DNA of 64,000 nucleotides. Origin: Paramacrobiotus metropolitanus (lineage: Eukaryota > Tardigrada > Eutardigrada > Parachela > Macrobiotidae). This document shows, one piece after another, positions 1-10,501 of the stretch. The stretch covers positions 496,001 to 560,000 of the forward strand of contig NW_026570305.1 of NCBI RefSeq assembly GCF_019649055.1. Direction: 5' to 3'. Below the pieces are notes generated by a model. That model was not told the origin of the DNA. It saw nothing but the letters and a program-made list of their open reading frames with translations, and did no database searches. The position numbers and the translations under genes are program-made. Within the stretch, counting starts at the first letter, position 1; each line of letters begins with the position of its first letter.

Positions 1-149
1 TTTCGGGTTGGGTGTTTCGATATAAATGAGGCCGCTTTTAAAGTTCTCTGACGAAATGATTTTGGATTGGAAGTTATCGGATGGGGGAGGTAGGTATTTC
101 CTGGTGATTGGTGGTTTTGTGAAGCATAGTGTGCTGTGGCCCTGTGGGT

Positions 150-160
150 ATATAAAAGGA
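150..160 (+). promoter_or_regulatory. Candidate TATA box
   Basis: The sequence TATATAAAAG follows a short GC-rich stretch (GGCCCTGTGGG). Nothing else confirms a start site and no coding exon follows closely, so this is weak. Confidence 0.25.
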
Positions 161-1238
161 AATCGGAGTGCGGTGGAAATTTAGTTGGTTAAGGGAAGTT
201 GTGAGAAGTTTGTTGTATGGATTGTGTTGTAAGATCTTATTTGATAGTTTGAATTGTAAAGCTTGTTGTAGTAAGGTGGAGAGTGATTTGGAGTGCCTGG
301 GAAGAGGTGTTTGAAGGGATTTTGGCAGATTTGTGACAAGTAAGGAATATTTGTTTTTAGTGAATTTTTTTTAATTATTGTTAATTTTTTAATGTATTTG
401 GTTTCTTAAGTAAAATAGATTAAGAGATATTAAGGAATAAATAGAGTATTTGTTGGCGTTTGACTTTATGGCAGTGTGGTTTAAAAGGAGAGTTTTAAGG
501 AGATTAGTATTAAGAAGGTTAGTTTTAAGGAGGCTAGTTAATTTTTTCTTGCAATTTTATACAGTATATCTGTATATTCGGATGTTTGGTGTGTAGATGC
601 TGTTGAGAGTACGTTTATAAAGTAGGAAAACTAGGTGTGCATTGGCAGACCGGAGCGTAGCAGCTTTTCGCTTGTGTGAAAGATAAATAATTTTTAACGT
701 GCTACCAGTAGCACTTTTAGTATTTAACATTATCAATAATTTAACCTAAGAATATAACGAGCCAGGAACATTTTCGTAATGACCTTTGGTAACAACCTTT
801 CGTAACGAACACAGATACATTTTTGCATTGGCGCTGAACTTAGAGGACTTTCGCTACGATTTAAGAATGAAAATTGATTTGATTCTACGAAAGATTTGCT
901 TTAAATGTTATATCATCATTTAGTTTTAGAATGTCAAAAAAAGTTGTAAATGAGTGATTTGGATAGGCGGAAGTTAAAATGAAAATTATCTTAAGGTATA
1001 GTGAGTTGATTAATAGAGTGGTAGAAATAATATTTATGTTAATCAATGATGAAAGATATTATGTAAGAAAAGGAAAATATGGAATATATGAAGGAAAATA
1101 GAAAATATATTACGGAAAATATGGAAAAGGATATTGTGGTAAAATATAGAAAGATTAGGTGGCATTATAGGAAATTTATTTGGCATTATGGAGTTATGTT
1201 GTGTAGATATTGTAATTGATAAAATCAAAATGAAGAAA

Positions 1239-1597
1239 CAGGTGGATGTAGTGTTCCGTATGGTTTATTGTATAGTATATGGTGCGTATAATGTACTGTA
1301 AAGTTGACTGGTTTTATGGTTTGAATCTGGGTATATTATGGAGTAAATATAGTTATGGATGAATGATTATGTGTGTGGGAAAAAGATATTTTGAAGAATC
1401 ATGTGGGTGTAACGATCCGTATGATGTGAAGGTTGTTGTATTTAGGGATTTTTATTTTACTAAAGCTGGTAAATATTTTGAAAAAACAGGTGGGTGTAAC
1501 GTTCCGTATCATTCAGTATTTTAGGGTATTTTGATTCGTTTTGAGATTGGCAAGTGAAGTTGGAGTTATGAGAGACAGGTGGGTGCAATGTTCCGTT
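1239..1597 (+). repeat. Four dispersed copies of a ~22-bp unit
   Basis: Units close to CAGGTGGGTGTAACGTTCCG start at 1239, 1400, 1497 and 1576. They differ at a few positions and are spaced 161, 97 and 79 bp apart, with unrelated AT-rich sequence between. The irregular spacing argues against a simple satellite. Function unknown. Confidence 0.6.
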
Positions 1598-1693
1598 TAG
1601 AGGTTTACAAATGTTTTTCATTGTAGATTAAATTCGGAAAAATTTGGAGAACATGATTTTATGGTATTTAATAATGAATTTTTATTTTGATAG

Positions 1694-1882
1694 ACGAAAT
1701 TCCAGGAAGTGCTATGGATATTGTTGTCACTGACGACAATACAACCGTATTGCAGCCTGAATCCAGCAAACGATCTGCTGGTAAGAAATTAAATATAATT
1801 ATTTATTTTAAATTTATTTTTTCTAAATTTATTTATTTACCATTTATTTGTTTATACAGGAACTCAGAAGAAACGAAATTAA
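1694..1882 (+). CDS. Possible 3'-terminal two exons of an unidentified gene
   Basis: An acceptor-like TAG ends at 1693. Exon 1694-1780 reads in one frame (begins DEIPGSAMD, ends SSKRSA) and stops at a good donor, GTAAGA. A pyrimidine-rich intron follows and ends in ATACAG, and exon 1860-1882 adds GTQKKRN and a TAA stop. Splicing keeps the frame. AATAAA-type signals lie near 2195. I do not recognise the protein, and no upstream exons could be identified with confidence. A chance ORF with plausible splice sites remains possible. Confidence 0.35.
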
Positions 1883-2260
1883 TGAATGGAATAGCATGAA
1901 CCGTTGGTTTTACTTTGAGATGGACCAATCGTTTTCATTTTTGTTATTGTTATTTGAGTGATTCATCAATTTATTAGCGCCATTGTACCATTTTATCTAA
2001 GTGCATTATAGTTATCTGTGGTATTATTATCTGATAGTGGTGGTGCGGTATTATTATCTATGTGATGTAATTATGTTGAATTACTCGTTTAATACTTGTA
2101 AAGTTTGTATCTTAGTATTTTTCTTATATTGAACTGCACTATTATTTTGTTATTTTGTATTGGTTTTGTAGTAATTAACTTTTAAAAATACCAATAAATA
2201 AAGGACGAAATAAATAAGGCAATATCTTTGTTTTCAAGTTTGAGTAGATCATACTATTTT
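1883..2260. other. Non-coding, probable 3' UTR and spacer
   Basis: AT-rich sequence with no ORF. Overlapping AATAAATAAA-type polyadenylation signals near 2193-2205 would fit the end of a + strand transcript whose last exon is at 1860-1882. Confidence 0.35.
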
Positions 2261-2480
2261 ATAAATATGCGACCTACTGAGTCCAAGTAACAACTTACTG
2301 GTAGCTGAGAACCTTTAATAATTATCATGGTACGAGTACAAAATATGCATTGGAACAAAACGGCCTTAACGAAAAAAACAGTTGTATTATGCTATCCTGA
2401 TCGGGAATCATACCGATTTTACAAACCGAAAGTCAGCTGATGTGTGGTAACCATAAGTGAAAGTTGTATTTTAAAATATG

Positions 2481-2930
2481 CGCCCAACTGCGCCCAACCA
2501 ACAGTTACTGCCAGCTCGTAGGAGGTGGTATTTAGAGTCAGGTGCGTGACACTGCGTGTTATAAATATGCGCCCACCTGCGCCCAACCAACAGTTACTGC
2601 CAGCTCGTAGGAGGTAGCATTTAGAGTCAGGTGTGTGTTATAAGTATGCGCCCAACTGCGCCCAACCAGCACTTACTGCCAGCTCGTAGGAAGTAGCCTT
2701 TAAAGTCAGGTGTGTGTTATAAGTATGCGCCCAACTGCGCCCAACCAACACTTACTGCCAGCTCGTAGGAGGTAGCATTTAGAGTCAGGTGCGTGTTATA
2801 AATATGCGCCCAACTGCGCCCAACCGACATTTACAGCCTGCTCGTAGGCGGTAGTATTTATTTTTAGAATAAAGTGTACGTTATAAATATGCGCCCAACT
2901 GTGCCTAACCAACAACTTATTTCGAAGGCT
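2481..2930. repeat. Tandem array, six units of ~79 bp
   Basis: Each unit opens with GCGCCCAACTGCGCCCAACC, then a TTACTGCCAGCTCGTAGGAGG block and a GTCAGGTG stretch. Units start at 2481, 2570, 2648, 2727, 2806 and 2891, so periods are 89, 78, 79, 79 and 85 bp. A decayed related unit begins near 2268. The last unit is truncated. There is no coding potential across the array; it looks like a minisatellite. Confidence 0.9.
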
Positions 2931-3345
2931 CAGAACTGCATTCTAGTAAATAGTTCTGTTTACATTTAACTCTGGAAACGTACAAGTGCGCAGTAGAAAT
3001 GCGGAGATCTGTAGAGAACTGTAGAGAAAGAACTGTATATCTTTGAAAGTGAAGAAATTTCAGGGTCATAATTATATATCTTTCCGGATGGACATAATAG
3101 GATATTAAAAATTTGACATAATAGGATAATATCACAGTCTGTCTATCTGTTTGCAGAGTTCGCATTTGTTTGTTGTGTGGGGAGCATTTAGACGGCTTTG
3201 TTACCGAAATTTCCAAAAATTTCTAGGGTTTTCAAATTGACACATTTGTTGTTGATGACTGTCGATTGCGAATCGATGTTGACTATAAATCTTACCAAAA
3301 ATCGTTAAGCGCTCCTTATCGGGGTAATATTAACGACGATCCATC

Positions 3346-4086
3346 CCTCGCCCTGTGCGTCCGCCTCCCTTGCCCAAATTGCCCAAAAAGGATAATACTC
3401 AGGAAGAACTGAAAGTCCTTCCAGAGTGTTCGATGTTACCAGAGGCAAAAGTTTCTATGCCTCAGGTACTTTCCTGCGTTTAAAGTTCGCTGCGTTCTGT
3501 CCTTCTGCATTTAAATTATTTGTCGTGTATTCGAAGATTTCATGCTGTTTCGATAATCTGAAGGTGAATGAACCATTAGAACTCGCTATTCTTCAACGGC
3601 GTCTATTTTTCGTAGGTGGTCGTACGGGATTTTCGCGGGAAGAGATGCATCGAGAGGTTTGGGCACTTTTGCCCTGGATGATTCAGCGGTGCGGGACACG
3701 TATGACGACTTGTCGGATTTGACGCTGGATCAGATGAACACGGTTAAGGACTGGGAATAACAGTTTCAGGATAAAATTTTTATACCTCGAGTATTTTTAG
3801 GTGAATAATTTCAAGAATTGAAATATGCATTTTTACGCTGGAAGAGACACTCAGTTCGCCCTATAGAACTTTTTATGGTCTAGTTTTATTTTTTAAGACA
3901 AAATCTGATGCAGCGTTGTGCCATAGTTATTTGTTGTTTTTAATAACCACCTTATTTGCAGATAAGTACCAACTGGTTGGTCGTCTGCTGCGACCAGCTG
4001 AGGAGCCAACGGACTATACTCTGGAGGAAGAAGAGGAAGCCAGCCAGAAATCTGCGGCGGATAGTCTCGAAAACAAGACTAAATGA
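3346..4086 (+). pseudogene. PGRMC/MAPR-type cytochrome b5-like heme protein, pseudogene
   Basis: Three exon-like blocks, 3346-3465, 3616-3770 and 3962-4086, match membrane-associated progesterone receptor component proteins. Recognisable parts are the proline-rich lead-in (PPPLPKLPKKD), VFDVTRG, the core [13 protein letters not shown], then YDDLSDLT, and YQLVGRLL before an acidic tail ending at TGA. Lesions: about 14 residues and the frame are lost between EEL and VFDV; the frame slips at the first intron; TAA replaces the conserved serine codon after DWE (3758-3760); and the second intron lacks a GT donor. No N-terminal membrane exon is visible. Family members bind heme in the ER membrane and support P450 enzymes. 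This copy cannot make that protein. Confidence 0.8.
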
Positions 4087-6479
4087 GCCAATTGCTTCAA
4101 GTTGAAGCCTTGGTGACGGGCCATAATTGTCATTTTATATGCAAGCACATGCCATGATGCCGATCTTTTTTGATTCCATGCTAAAGTTTAAGTAATTTTT
4201 GGTATTTTCGCAGGTTTTTTGGTATTGGGGTCTGGGGTAAATTATTTCGTTTGTAAGCAGGTTTCTTGTCATTCAGTCGTACTCGACGCATGGATCAGGT
4301 TAATTGTTTTTTGTTCAAGATTTAAGGTTTTGAAATGATTTGTTATCCGTTAAGGAAAATCACGTTTCGATATTTGTTTTGTCGAAAACGTAGAATAAAA
4401 ACTGTGTCGCAAATTCAAACTTTTAAACCGCCTGCCACTTGGCCGCCTCCCCCGAGGTGGCCGCCCGTTAGGTGTTTAATAAAAATTCGCGTGAGCAACT
4501 GTTGTTGAGTGCTATAATCGCTAAGAAAGGCCAGCCGTCTTAATAATTTCAAGGATTTTTGTGGCAGCCGCCAGCAGCGCATAGAAGAGTTCTTTTATTT
4601 GTTTTACCTATTGGATATTTGGGTCTAAGTGTAAAGGGCATTTGCTTGTACAAAGTATGAATCAAAGTACTTGAATACGAAAGAACACGTAGCAGGTACT
4701 TGAATTAAAAATGCCCGTTTGCGTACAGTGACAGACCGGAGACAGTCTACAGAAACACCATGCTTTTCTCTGATTTCGTGTATTTTTTTAATTTTTTACC
4801 TCTTATAGCAGAAATTAAAATCGGTTCGGTATCGGAAGTTGCATAATCGCAGAAAACATGAACTGTTTGTTACACGCATTGTTTCGAATTTTTTCCTAGT
4901 GACGATGGATTAATAATTTAATACCGCTAGTAGCACCGGATTGAAATCCTTAATATTATTTTTGTTAAAAATGGCTAATATGTACGCAGAAAATTTGTCT
5001 TTGTGAGTTATTCTCTGGATTTTAAAAATATATTGGTCGTTTTTAACAGACAGCAGACGAAAGTAACTGTTGAATTCATCCGCCACTAAAGTCCCTTAGT
5101 ACATGTACACTGCTGACAGGAGGGTTTTCTTAGTCATATATATTTCGTCTATACATAATTAAAAATTAAGATAATACTGTCGATTTATTCAGCAAAATTG
5201 CTTGCGCTGGGAGCATAATTATGACATCTCATATGATATAATAATCATATTATCACAGTGCGAGTATTACCTTGATAAAACATCTGAAATGTATAATCTC
5301 AATATCTTAATAATTATCTTATCTTATAAATATAATATAACATAATTCGTACATCTGTTTTGAGATCAGTTTTTTATTTTAAAACTAATGTGGAAAGACG
5401 TAGCAAAGTGACCCCATGCCGAAATTTTTTGATGCCACAAAGTTCAGACTTTACTTCAGCTGCAATTTTACAGGAAAATAAGGCGCTAATTTAAAATCTA
5501 AGGTATTATTTCCAGATGTTGTCACAAAGTTTTGAGCGGTGCGTTTCGTTTTTTATCTCACCAATAATATTATGGAATGGATAAAAAATTTCAGTTGCCG
5601 CTTCGTGCACCTGGTGACCAATTCACTGAATTAATATTTCTTCGAATTCTCGATCCTACCCTAATACATACGATGTAATTCGATTAAACTAGGCTTTACT
5701 CTGAAAGGTCAATTTATTATTTGCCACCATGCATCTGAAAGCTGAGAAATGGAGAATTAACGTAATGGTATTGTTGTAATAATTTCTTCAAATTTTTCGT
5801 GGCTTTAAATTGAGCGGAGCGGCAAACGCAACTGCCGAGGGAAACCGTGAATGTGTAGCTAATTTTGCATATAATTATGTATGTAGTATATAAACGATGC
5901 AGCATTTCCGCGATCAGCAATGGAGAATATCGGTATCTGTTATGCGCGATGAGCATACCGAGCATACCGATGAGATACCGATTTTGGTGTGCGCGCGTAT
6001 ACGTCACACAAAAGCGTTCCAAACCAACTTTAAAATACTAACTTACCTTAGAATAATTACTGTAGCCGCGCGATAAGTTTTCACCGCTTTTAGATCCGCG
6101 CGCTGCTTGCCCCCGTCGGACAGCGCATACGTTTCGTAGAACGTGCTGCAGCGTGTGCGACGATTTCCGTATACCAGACTCTGTGGTGCAAACTCATCGC
6201 GCGGCTACAGTATTTTACCACAACTGTAGAAACCACCATTTCACAAAAAATATTTAAAAGTAAAGCATACTTTTCTCTGCACAACGCTAACTTTCTTATG
6301 TTCATACGGAAATCGCTTCGAAAATGTTTAGCTCGTTAGGTGAATCTTCAAGCGATTTCTATCTGTAGTGCTTTAAATAGTCACTGTAAGAAAACTTGAC
6401 CTTTGAAGTTAACGAATAAGATGTCAGTCGTTACATATATATGGTGATAATTGTTTTATAATGTCATGCCAGGAAAATA
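4087..6479. other. Intergenic, no supported feature
   Basis: AT-rich DNA with a short GC-rich patch around 4425-4475 (runs of CCGCC). The ORFs are short, lack splice context and resemble no family I know. Upstream exons of the BTB gene at 6480 should lie here if that gene is intact, but I could not find a convincing BTB start. Confidence 0.4.
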
Positions 6480-7755
6480 TTGGGCAGAGGGTCGAGTTTC
6501 GTCTGCATTGCGGACGTTTTCGTACAATGCAAGTTCGAGTTGGTCTTTGTAAATGGATTTCTCGGTTATAGCTTTCTGTACACGGACTGCGTGAAGAATC
6601 TGAATTCGGATAACGGGTTTAGCACTTTCTCGTGTGCCCTCAAATACGAGATTCCGGCATTGTGTGATTTATGTGCGAAATTTATCCCCGACGACCTGAG
6701 CCAGGACAGCTGCTTGGTGATCCTTGAAAAAGTAAGACGCACTCTGTTTTTACTGAACTAAAATAAAATCCGAAAAATGGAGAAATTGGTCCGTTAATAA
6801 TCTCCATGGGCTTGTTTCAGGCAGCGGATCTGAACGCCCAGGCTGCTGTTGCGAAGTGTCTCGATGTGATTGATGCGTTTGGCGCTGAATTTCTGAAGTG
6901 CGATGCTTTTCTGACTGTAAAGCGTACCACTCTCGAGATGATAATCAAACGAAACACTTTGATAGTGGAGGAAAATCTTGTTTTCGAGGCTGTGAAAAGG
7001 TGAGTCTCCAGTACCCGGTTTTCCTTAGGCGATTGTTATGCACCATCTCGAACTCATAGAAAAACACTACTACAAAACTTTTGATGTCATGATTTTGCAG
7101 ATGGGCGAGGCACGCATGTGCCGCTGCGGGTCTGCAGCGATCCAGCAAAAACTGCCGGAGACAATTAGGATCTGCGTTTTCGTTCATTCGGTTCCCGCTG
7201 ATGACCTACAAGAAAATTCTGGAACAGGTTAGACAGCCTTCCTTTTCGCCACACTTGACCTTTGCACCACAAAATTACGAAATTGTTTTTTAATTTTTTG
7301 TAACGGTTTGTCTGTAGTCGCATTGGTTGGGTTATGAAGAACTGGGGCAGATCATCTCCTGGAAATATGCCGCCGATGGCATCGTACCATCCATGGAGTA
7401 TTCCGGTACTCCGCGAGGCGCCCAGCCCATGCCGCCAGTTCCACCGAGAGGCCACCATCCGGTCGGAACCGTCCGAAATGAGCGTGAGCCGTCAGTTCGC
7501 GAACTCCCGTACAAGAAGTCCGCACAATCTGTTGCAGGCAAGGAATTAGGATATCTGAAAGCAACCGCATACCATCTGTTTTCTGCTGAAGAACGACGGC
7601 GCGCCAGCCAGGCACGCCATTGCAGCGTCATCACTCAAGCCGAATTGGGGAAACGCTGGAAAGAAGCTCATCGAGACACCCGCTCACGTTATGTGCAAAT
7701 GGCGAAAGTGAAAATCGCGAAAAAGAACAGCACCAGCGCAGTGAACCAGCAGTGA
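6480..7755 (+). CDS. BTB-BACK protein with C-terminal HMG box (5' end not found)
   Basis: Four exons join in frame: ~6480-6731, 6821-6999, 7101-7227 and 7318-7755 (TGA stop). The first holds the C-terminal part of a BTB fold (FLYTD, then KYEIPALCDLC). Exons 2-3 form a BACK domain close to BTBD1/2/3/6 proteins (ADLNAQ, LEMIIKRNTL, VFEAVKRWA, FIRFPLMTY). The last exon carries a proline-rich linker and then an HMG-box-like segment (AYHLFSAEERR, then ELGKRWKE, then RYVQMAK) before a lysine-rich end. BTB-BACK proteins usually recruit substrates to Cul3 ligases, while HMG boxes bend DNA, so the fusion would suggest a nuclear protein. No in-frame ATG or N-terminal half of the BTB is visible, so the gene is either 5'-truncated or has a missed upstream exon. 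Confidence 0.7.
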
Positions 7756-8066
7756 ATGCACGCGAATATCCAAGTTCGCGAAAATCTAGCCACACCAACG
7801 CGGCTGCGAAAATTTATGAGGAATTAACGTTTTTTCAAGTTTTCTGTACATGGTATAGTATATGTTGTCTGACTTGATCATTAATCTTTTACAGCTATAT
7901 TCGGCATTAGGTTTTTTTAGTCGTGGTCATGGTCGGTTTTTTTAACGCGTGATTGTGTCGCTTTGTACATCATACAACGGCAGCTCTACGGAATTAATCT
8001 TTGTTGACCTTTGTTTGTGTTTGCTCGTAAAGTGTAATTCGATGTAAAATTATGTTACAAGCGATC
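7756..8066. other. Spacer between convergent genes
   Basis: Shared 3' region between the + strand BTB/HMG gene and the - strand Ly6 gene. No ORF, repeat or RNA gene was recognised. Confidence 0.5.
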
Positions 8067-9323
8067 TTATAAACTGCGCAGAACTATGCTTAACAGCGAA
8101 ATTAAGAATAACAATAATATGGACGATGCGACGATGGAAGAAGAATTGCATAAATTGGTCTCGCACAAATAGGTGTTCGAAGTCAGGTCAAGCCGGTTGT
8201 ACAAAGCCGGGCCGCCGGAATTAATACGCTGACAGCCGCGGGTGACAGTGCCATCTGTAGAAAAAGCCAACAGCAAATGAATTATTTATTAAATCGCGTA
8301 AACGAATTATTGTTTACGCTAAGTAAATTATGCACAGCGGGTTAGCGACACATCGGCATTGAATTACCGGTACATCTCTGAATCCAACGATTTTGACAGA
8401 TAAGCAGCTGAAGATTTTCCTACTATGTCCTCCTAAGATTTTCCTAACTTGTTTCTTCATAGTATATAATAATTGTTGCCACTTATAGTAATGGCTGAGG
8501 GGCACACTACAACGGAAATCAAAATTAAAGAAAAGTTTTCTATCTAAAACAAATTTACTCCAATAATAACTAGCTTGACAGTGAGTAATTATAAGTAATT
8601 CGTACTTAGTAATTAATAAATTTGTGTTTAAGGTTGAGGGTTGGTTTCACGCAGAACATCGAGGTAACCGACAACATACATTTTGTTGATAATGTAACGC
8701 GCTTGCGTCCAAAATGTAAAATGTTGTACATTTTGCTAATTCGTTGTACGAGTATTAATGGCGTAAGCATAATGCTTGTTACACGGTGATCGCCGCAAAT
8801 GCACTACTCTGTACTTACGGAAAGCTTGCAGCGTGTCGGTGTGTGATTCGGACACAGTCTTGGTGCACACGAACTGACCACTTCCGAACTCACTGCAAGG
8901 ACGCTGTTTCACCGTATTGGTTTTCGGGTTGAACGGATCCAGACAGGATTTGTCAACATCCGTGGCGCTGCCCTGGCATTCGTAACAGGAAAGTCCAGAC
9001 GCTGTACCTGTAATTTTTTAAACAACAATGCATGGACGAAATCCATTGTGAAGCTACACGGCAATGAAAAAGTACAGTATTACTGAATATTACGTATGCT
9101 TACTGTTTGCGAGGATTGCACAATGCTGGCTTGGAAGTTAGACAAAAGGGTAATTATTAAAAATTAACGTAAAGAAAATGCATATCTTAATACTGTAGAT
9201 TACGTAATTTAAATATTTACTAGTACATAAGTAGTCGATCACATAACTTTACAACAAAGTCTTACCGCTCAGACATGCCACAAGAAATACAGCAGCGAAT
9301 ATACTCGTATTAAAGGTCATCAT
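8067..9323 (-). CDS. Ly6/uPAR-domain protein, GPI-anchored type
   Basis: Three exons on the minus strand, 9266-9323, 8819-9007 and 8067-8254, give about 144 residues with all junctions in frame. Exon 1 begins ATGATG and encodes a signal peptide (FAAVFLVACLSG). Exon 2 starts the Ly6 fold with LSCYECQG and carries further cysteines ending FVCTKTV. Exon 3 has RGC and the signature end YLCETNLCNSSS, followed by a hydrophobic tail (SSILLLFLISLLSIVL) typical of GPI attachment. The cysteine pattern fits a three-finger fold. In invertebrates such proteins act in septate junctions, as ion-channel partners or in sleep control; which applies here cannot be told. A second, intronless Ly6 gene lies at 54245. 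Confidence 0.85.
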
Positions 9324-10501
9324 TCTTATCCTTCAAACCTACACCGTAAGGGCTGTACAAAATCTCCGGTCTGACGATATAATATACTTTCTCAGAGCAG
9401 TATTAGAGAGCTTGTCCACCTCAGAATCGCAGATAAATTAAAAAGTATAAAGTAAAAAACTGTACCCGGACACCAACTTTGAATTCAACTTTAGCGCAGA
9501 TTCAAGAAGTACAGTCACCGGTGAATGGGTGATTTACTTTTGCAGTGATCAACCGTTAAGATGTAATGCCGGAACGTCGTGAATGAGCATGCAATATGCA
9601 TCGCGATCGTAGTTTTTACTTTTACGTAATCGCACACTGACAATATATGTACATAGTCTAAAGCTAACAAAATTATGCCGGCTCAACAAAAGCGCCACAG
9701 TATCACGCACTATACTTTAAACATAACATAGTAAGGAATGCGTATCACTAAAATTTAACCATTTCTTCAAATTTACGCAGTGCCTATATTTGGCATTATC
9801 GCCCAAGACAATTTTCCCGGTATTCAAATATTAGAATTTCTGTACTCGTAGCCTTCCGGTACATTTTAAGAGGGGCAAACATCATACTCACCTAGCTGCA
9901 GCGTCGATATTTCTCGGAAATACACACAACTTTTCGAAAGCTGATGTAAAAATATTCCTTCGCAGGAAAAAAGCCCAAAAAAAATTCCAACTTGAATTAT
10001 TAATTGCCCACTCTCAATAAGCTAACGTGGATTTAAAATGAGGGAAGAATTCAAAGATAGTCAGTATGCACCAAACAATCGTGCCACAACACTACGATAC
10101 GCATCGTAACTGTTGCCTTATAAACATATACGTAGTTTATTCCGCACTAGATATTATTCTATTGTCACTAGATATTATTATTCTATTGTCAGCAAGTCAT
10201 GGGTTTTAGATTTTATTGCCCAAGAAAACTGATAACTGCTATTCAGTCAACAGCCGACGCAATTTTATTTCCAATACCCCCGTTTCTCCCGCCCAGATTT
10301 TACACAGACAACAAAGGACTTTCACAAATTTAAAAACTACCAAAAAATTCTCAACTACAGGGAAGAAGGTACAAAATGTAAAAAAATTAATACACACGAA
10401 AACAAATGCCACCGATATAAACAACGCCGATAGGAATTAATTATGTACATCTGAAACCTTAAAAAATGGAAAGAAAAAAGCATCACGTGAAGGGAACACA
10501 G
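9324..10501. other. Intergenic region between the Ly6 and kinase genes
   Basis: Contains the 5' flank of the Ly6 gene and the 3' flank of the kinase. The one notable element is an antisense copy of the 15-base intron motif at 10083-10097. The ORF at 10216-10440 has no splice or family support. Confidence 0.45.

Larger units (their letters stand above)
1..1693. other. C-poor non-coding region with TATA-like site and short repeats
   Basis: No ORF here looks like a protein. The + strand is strikingly poor in C, rich in T, G and A, over most of the first 1.7 kb. A TATATAAAAG site near 150 could be a core promoter for a + strand transcript. Short related units occur at 1239, 1400, 1497 and 1576 and are listed separately. 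The stretch could be the 5' part or an intron of the gene whose last exons may be at 1694-1882. That link is inference. Confidence 0.45.

Noticed and set aside
2481-2930. CRISPR-like array
   Set aside because: Unit and spacer are both repeated, the setting is an animal genome, and the period varies. It is a minisatellite.
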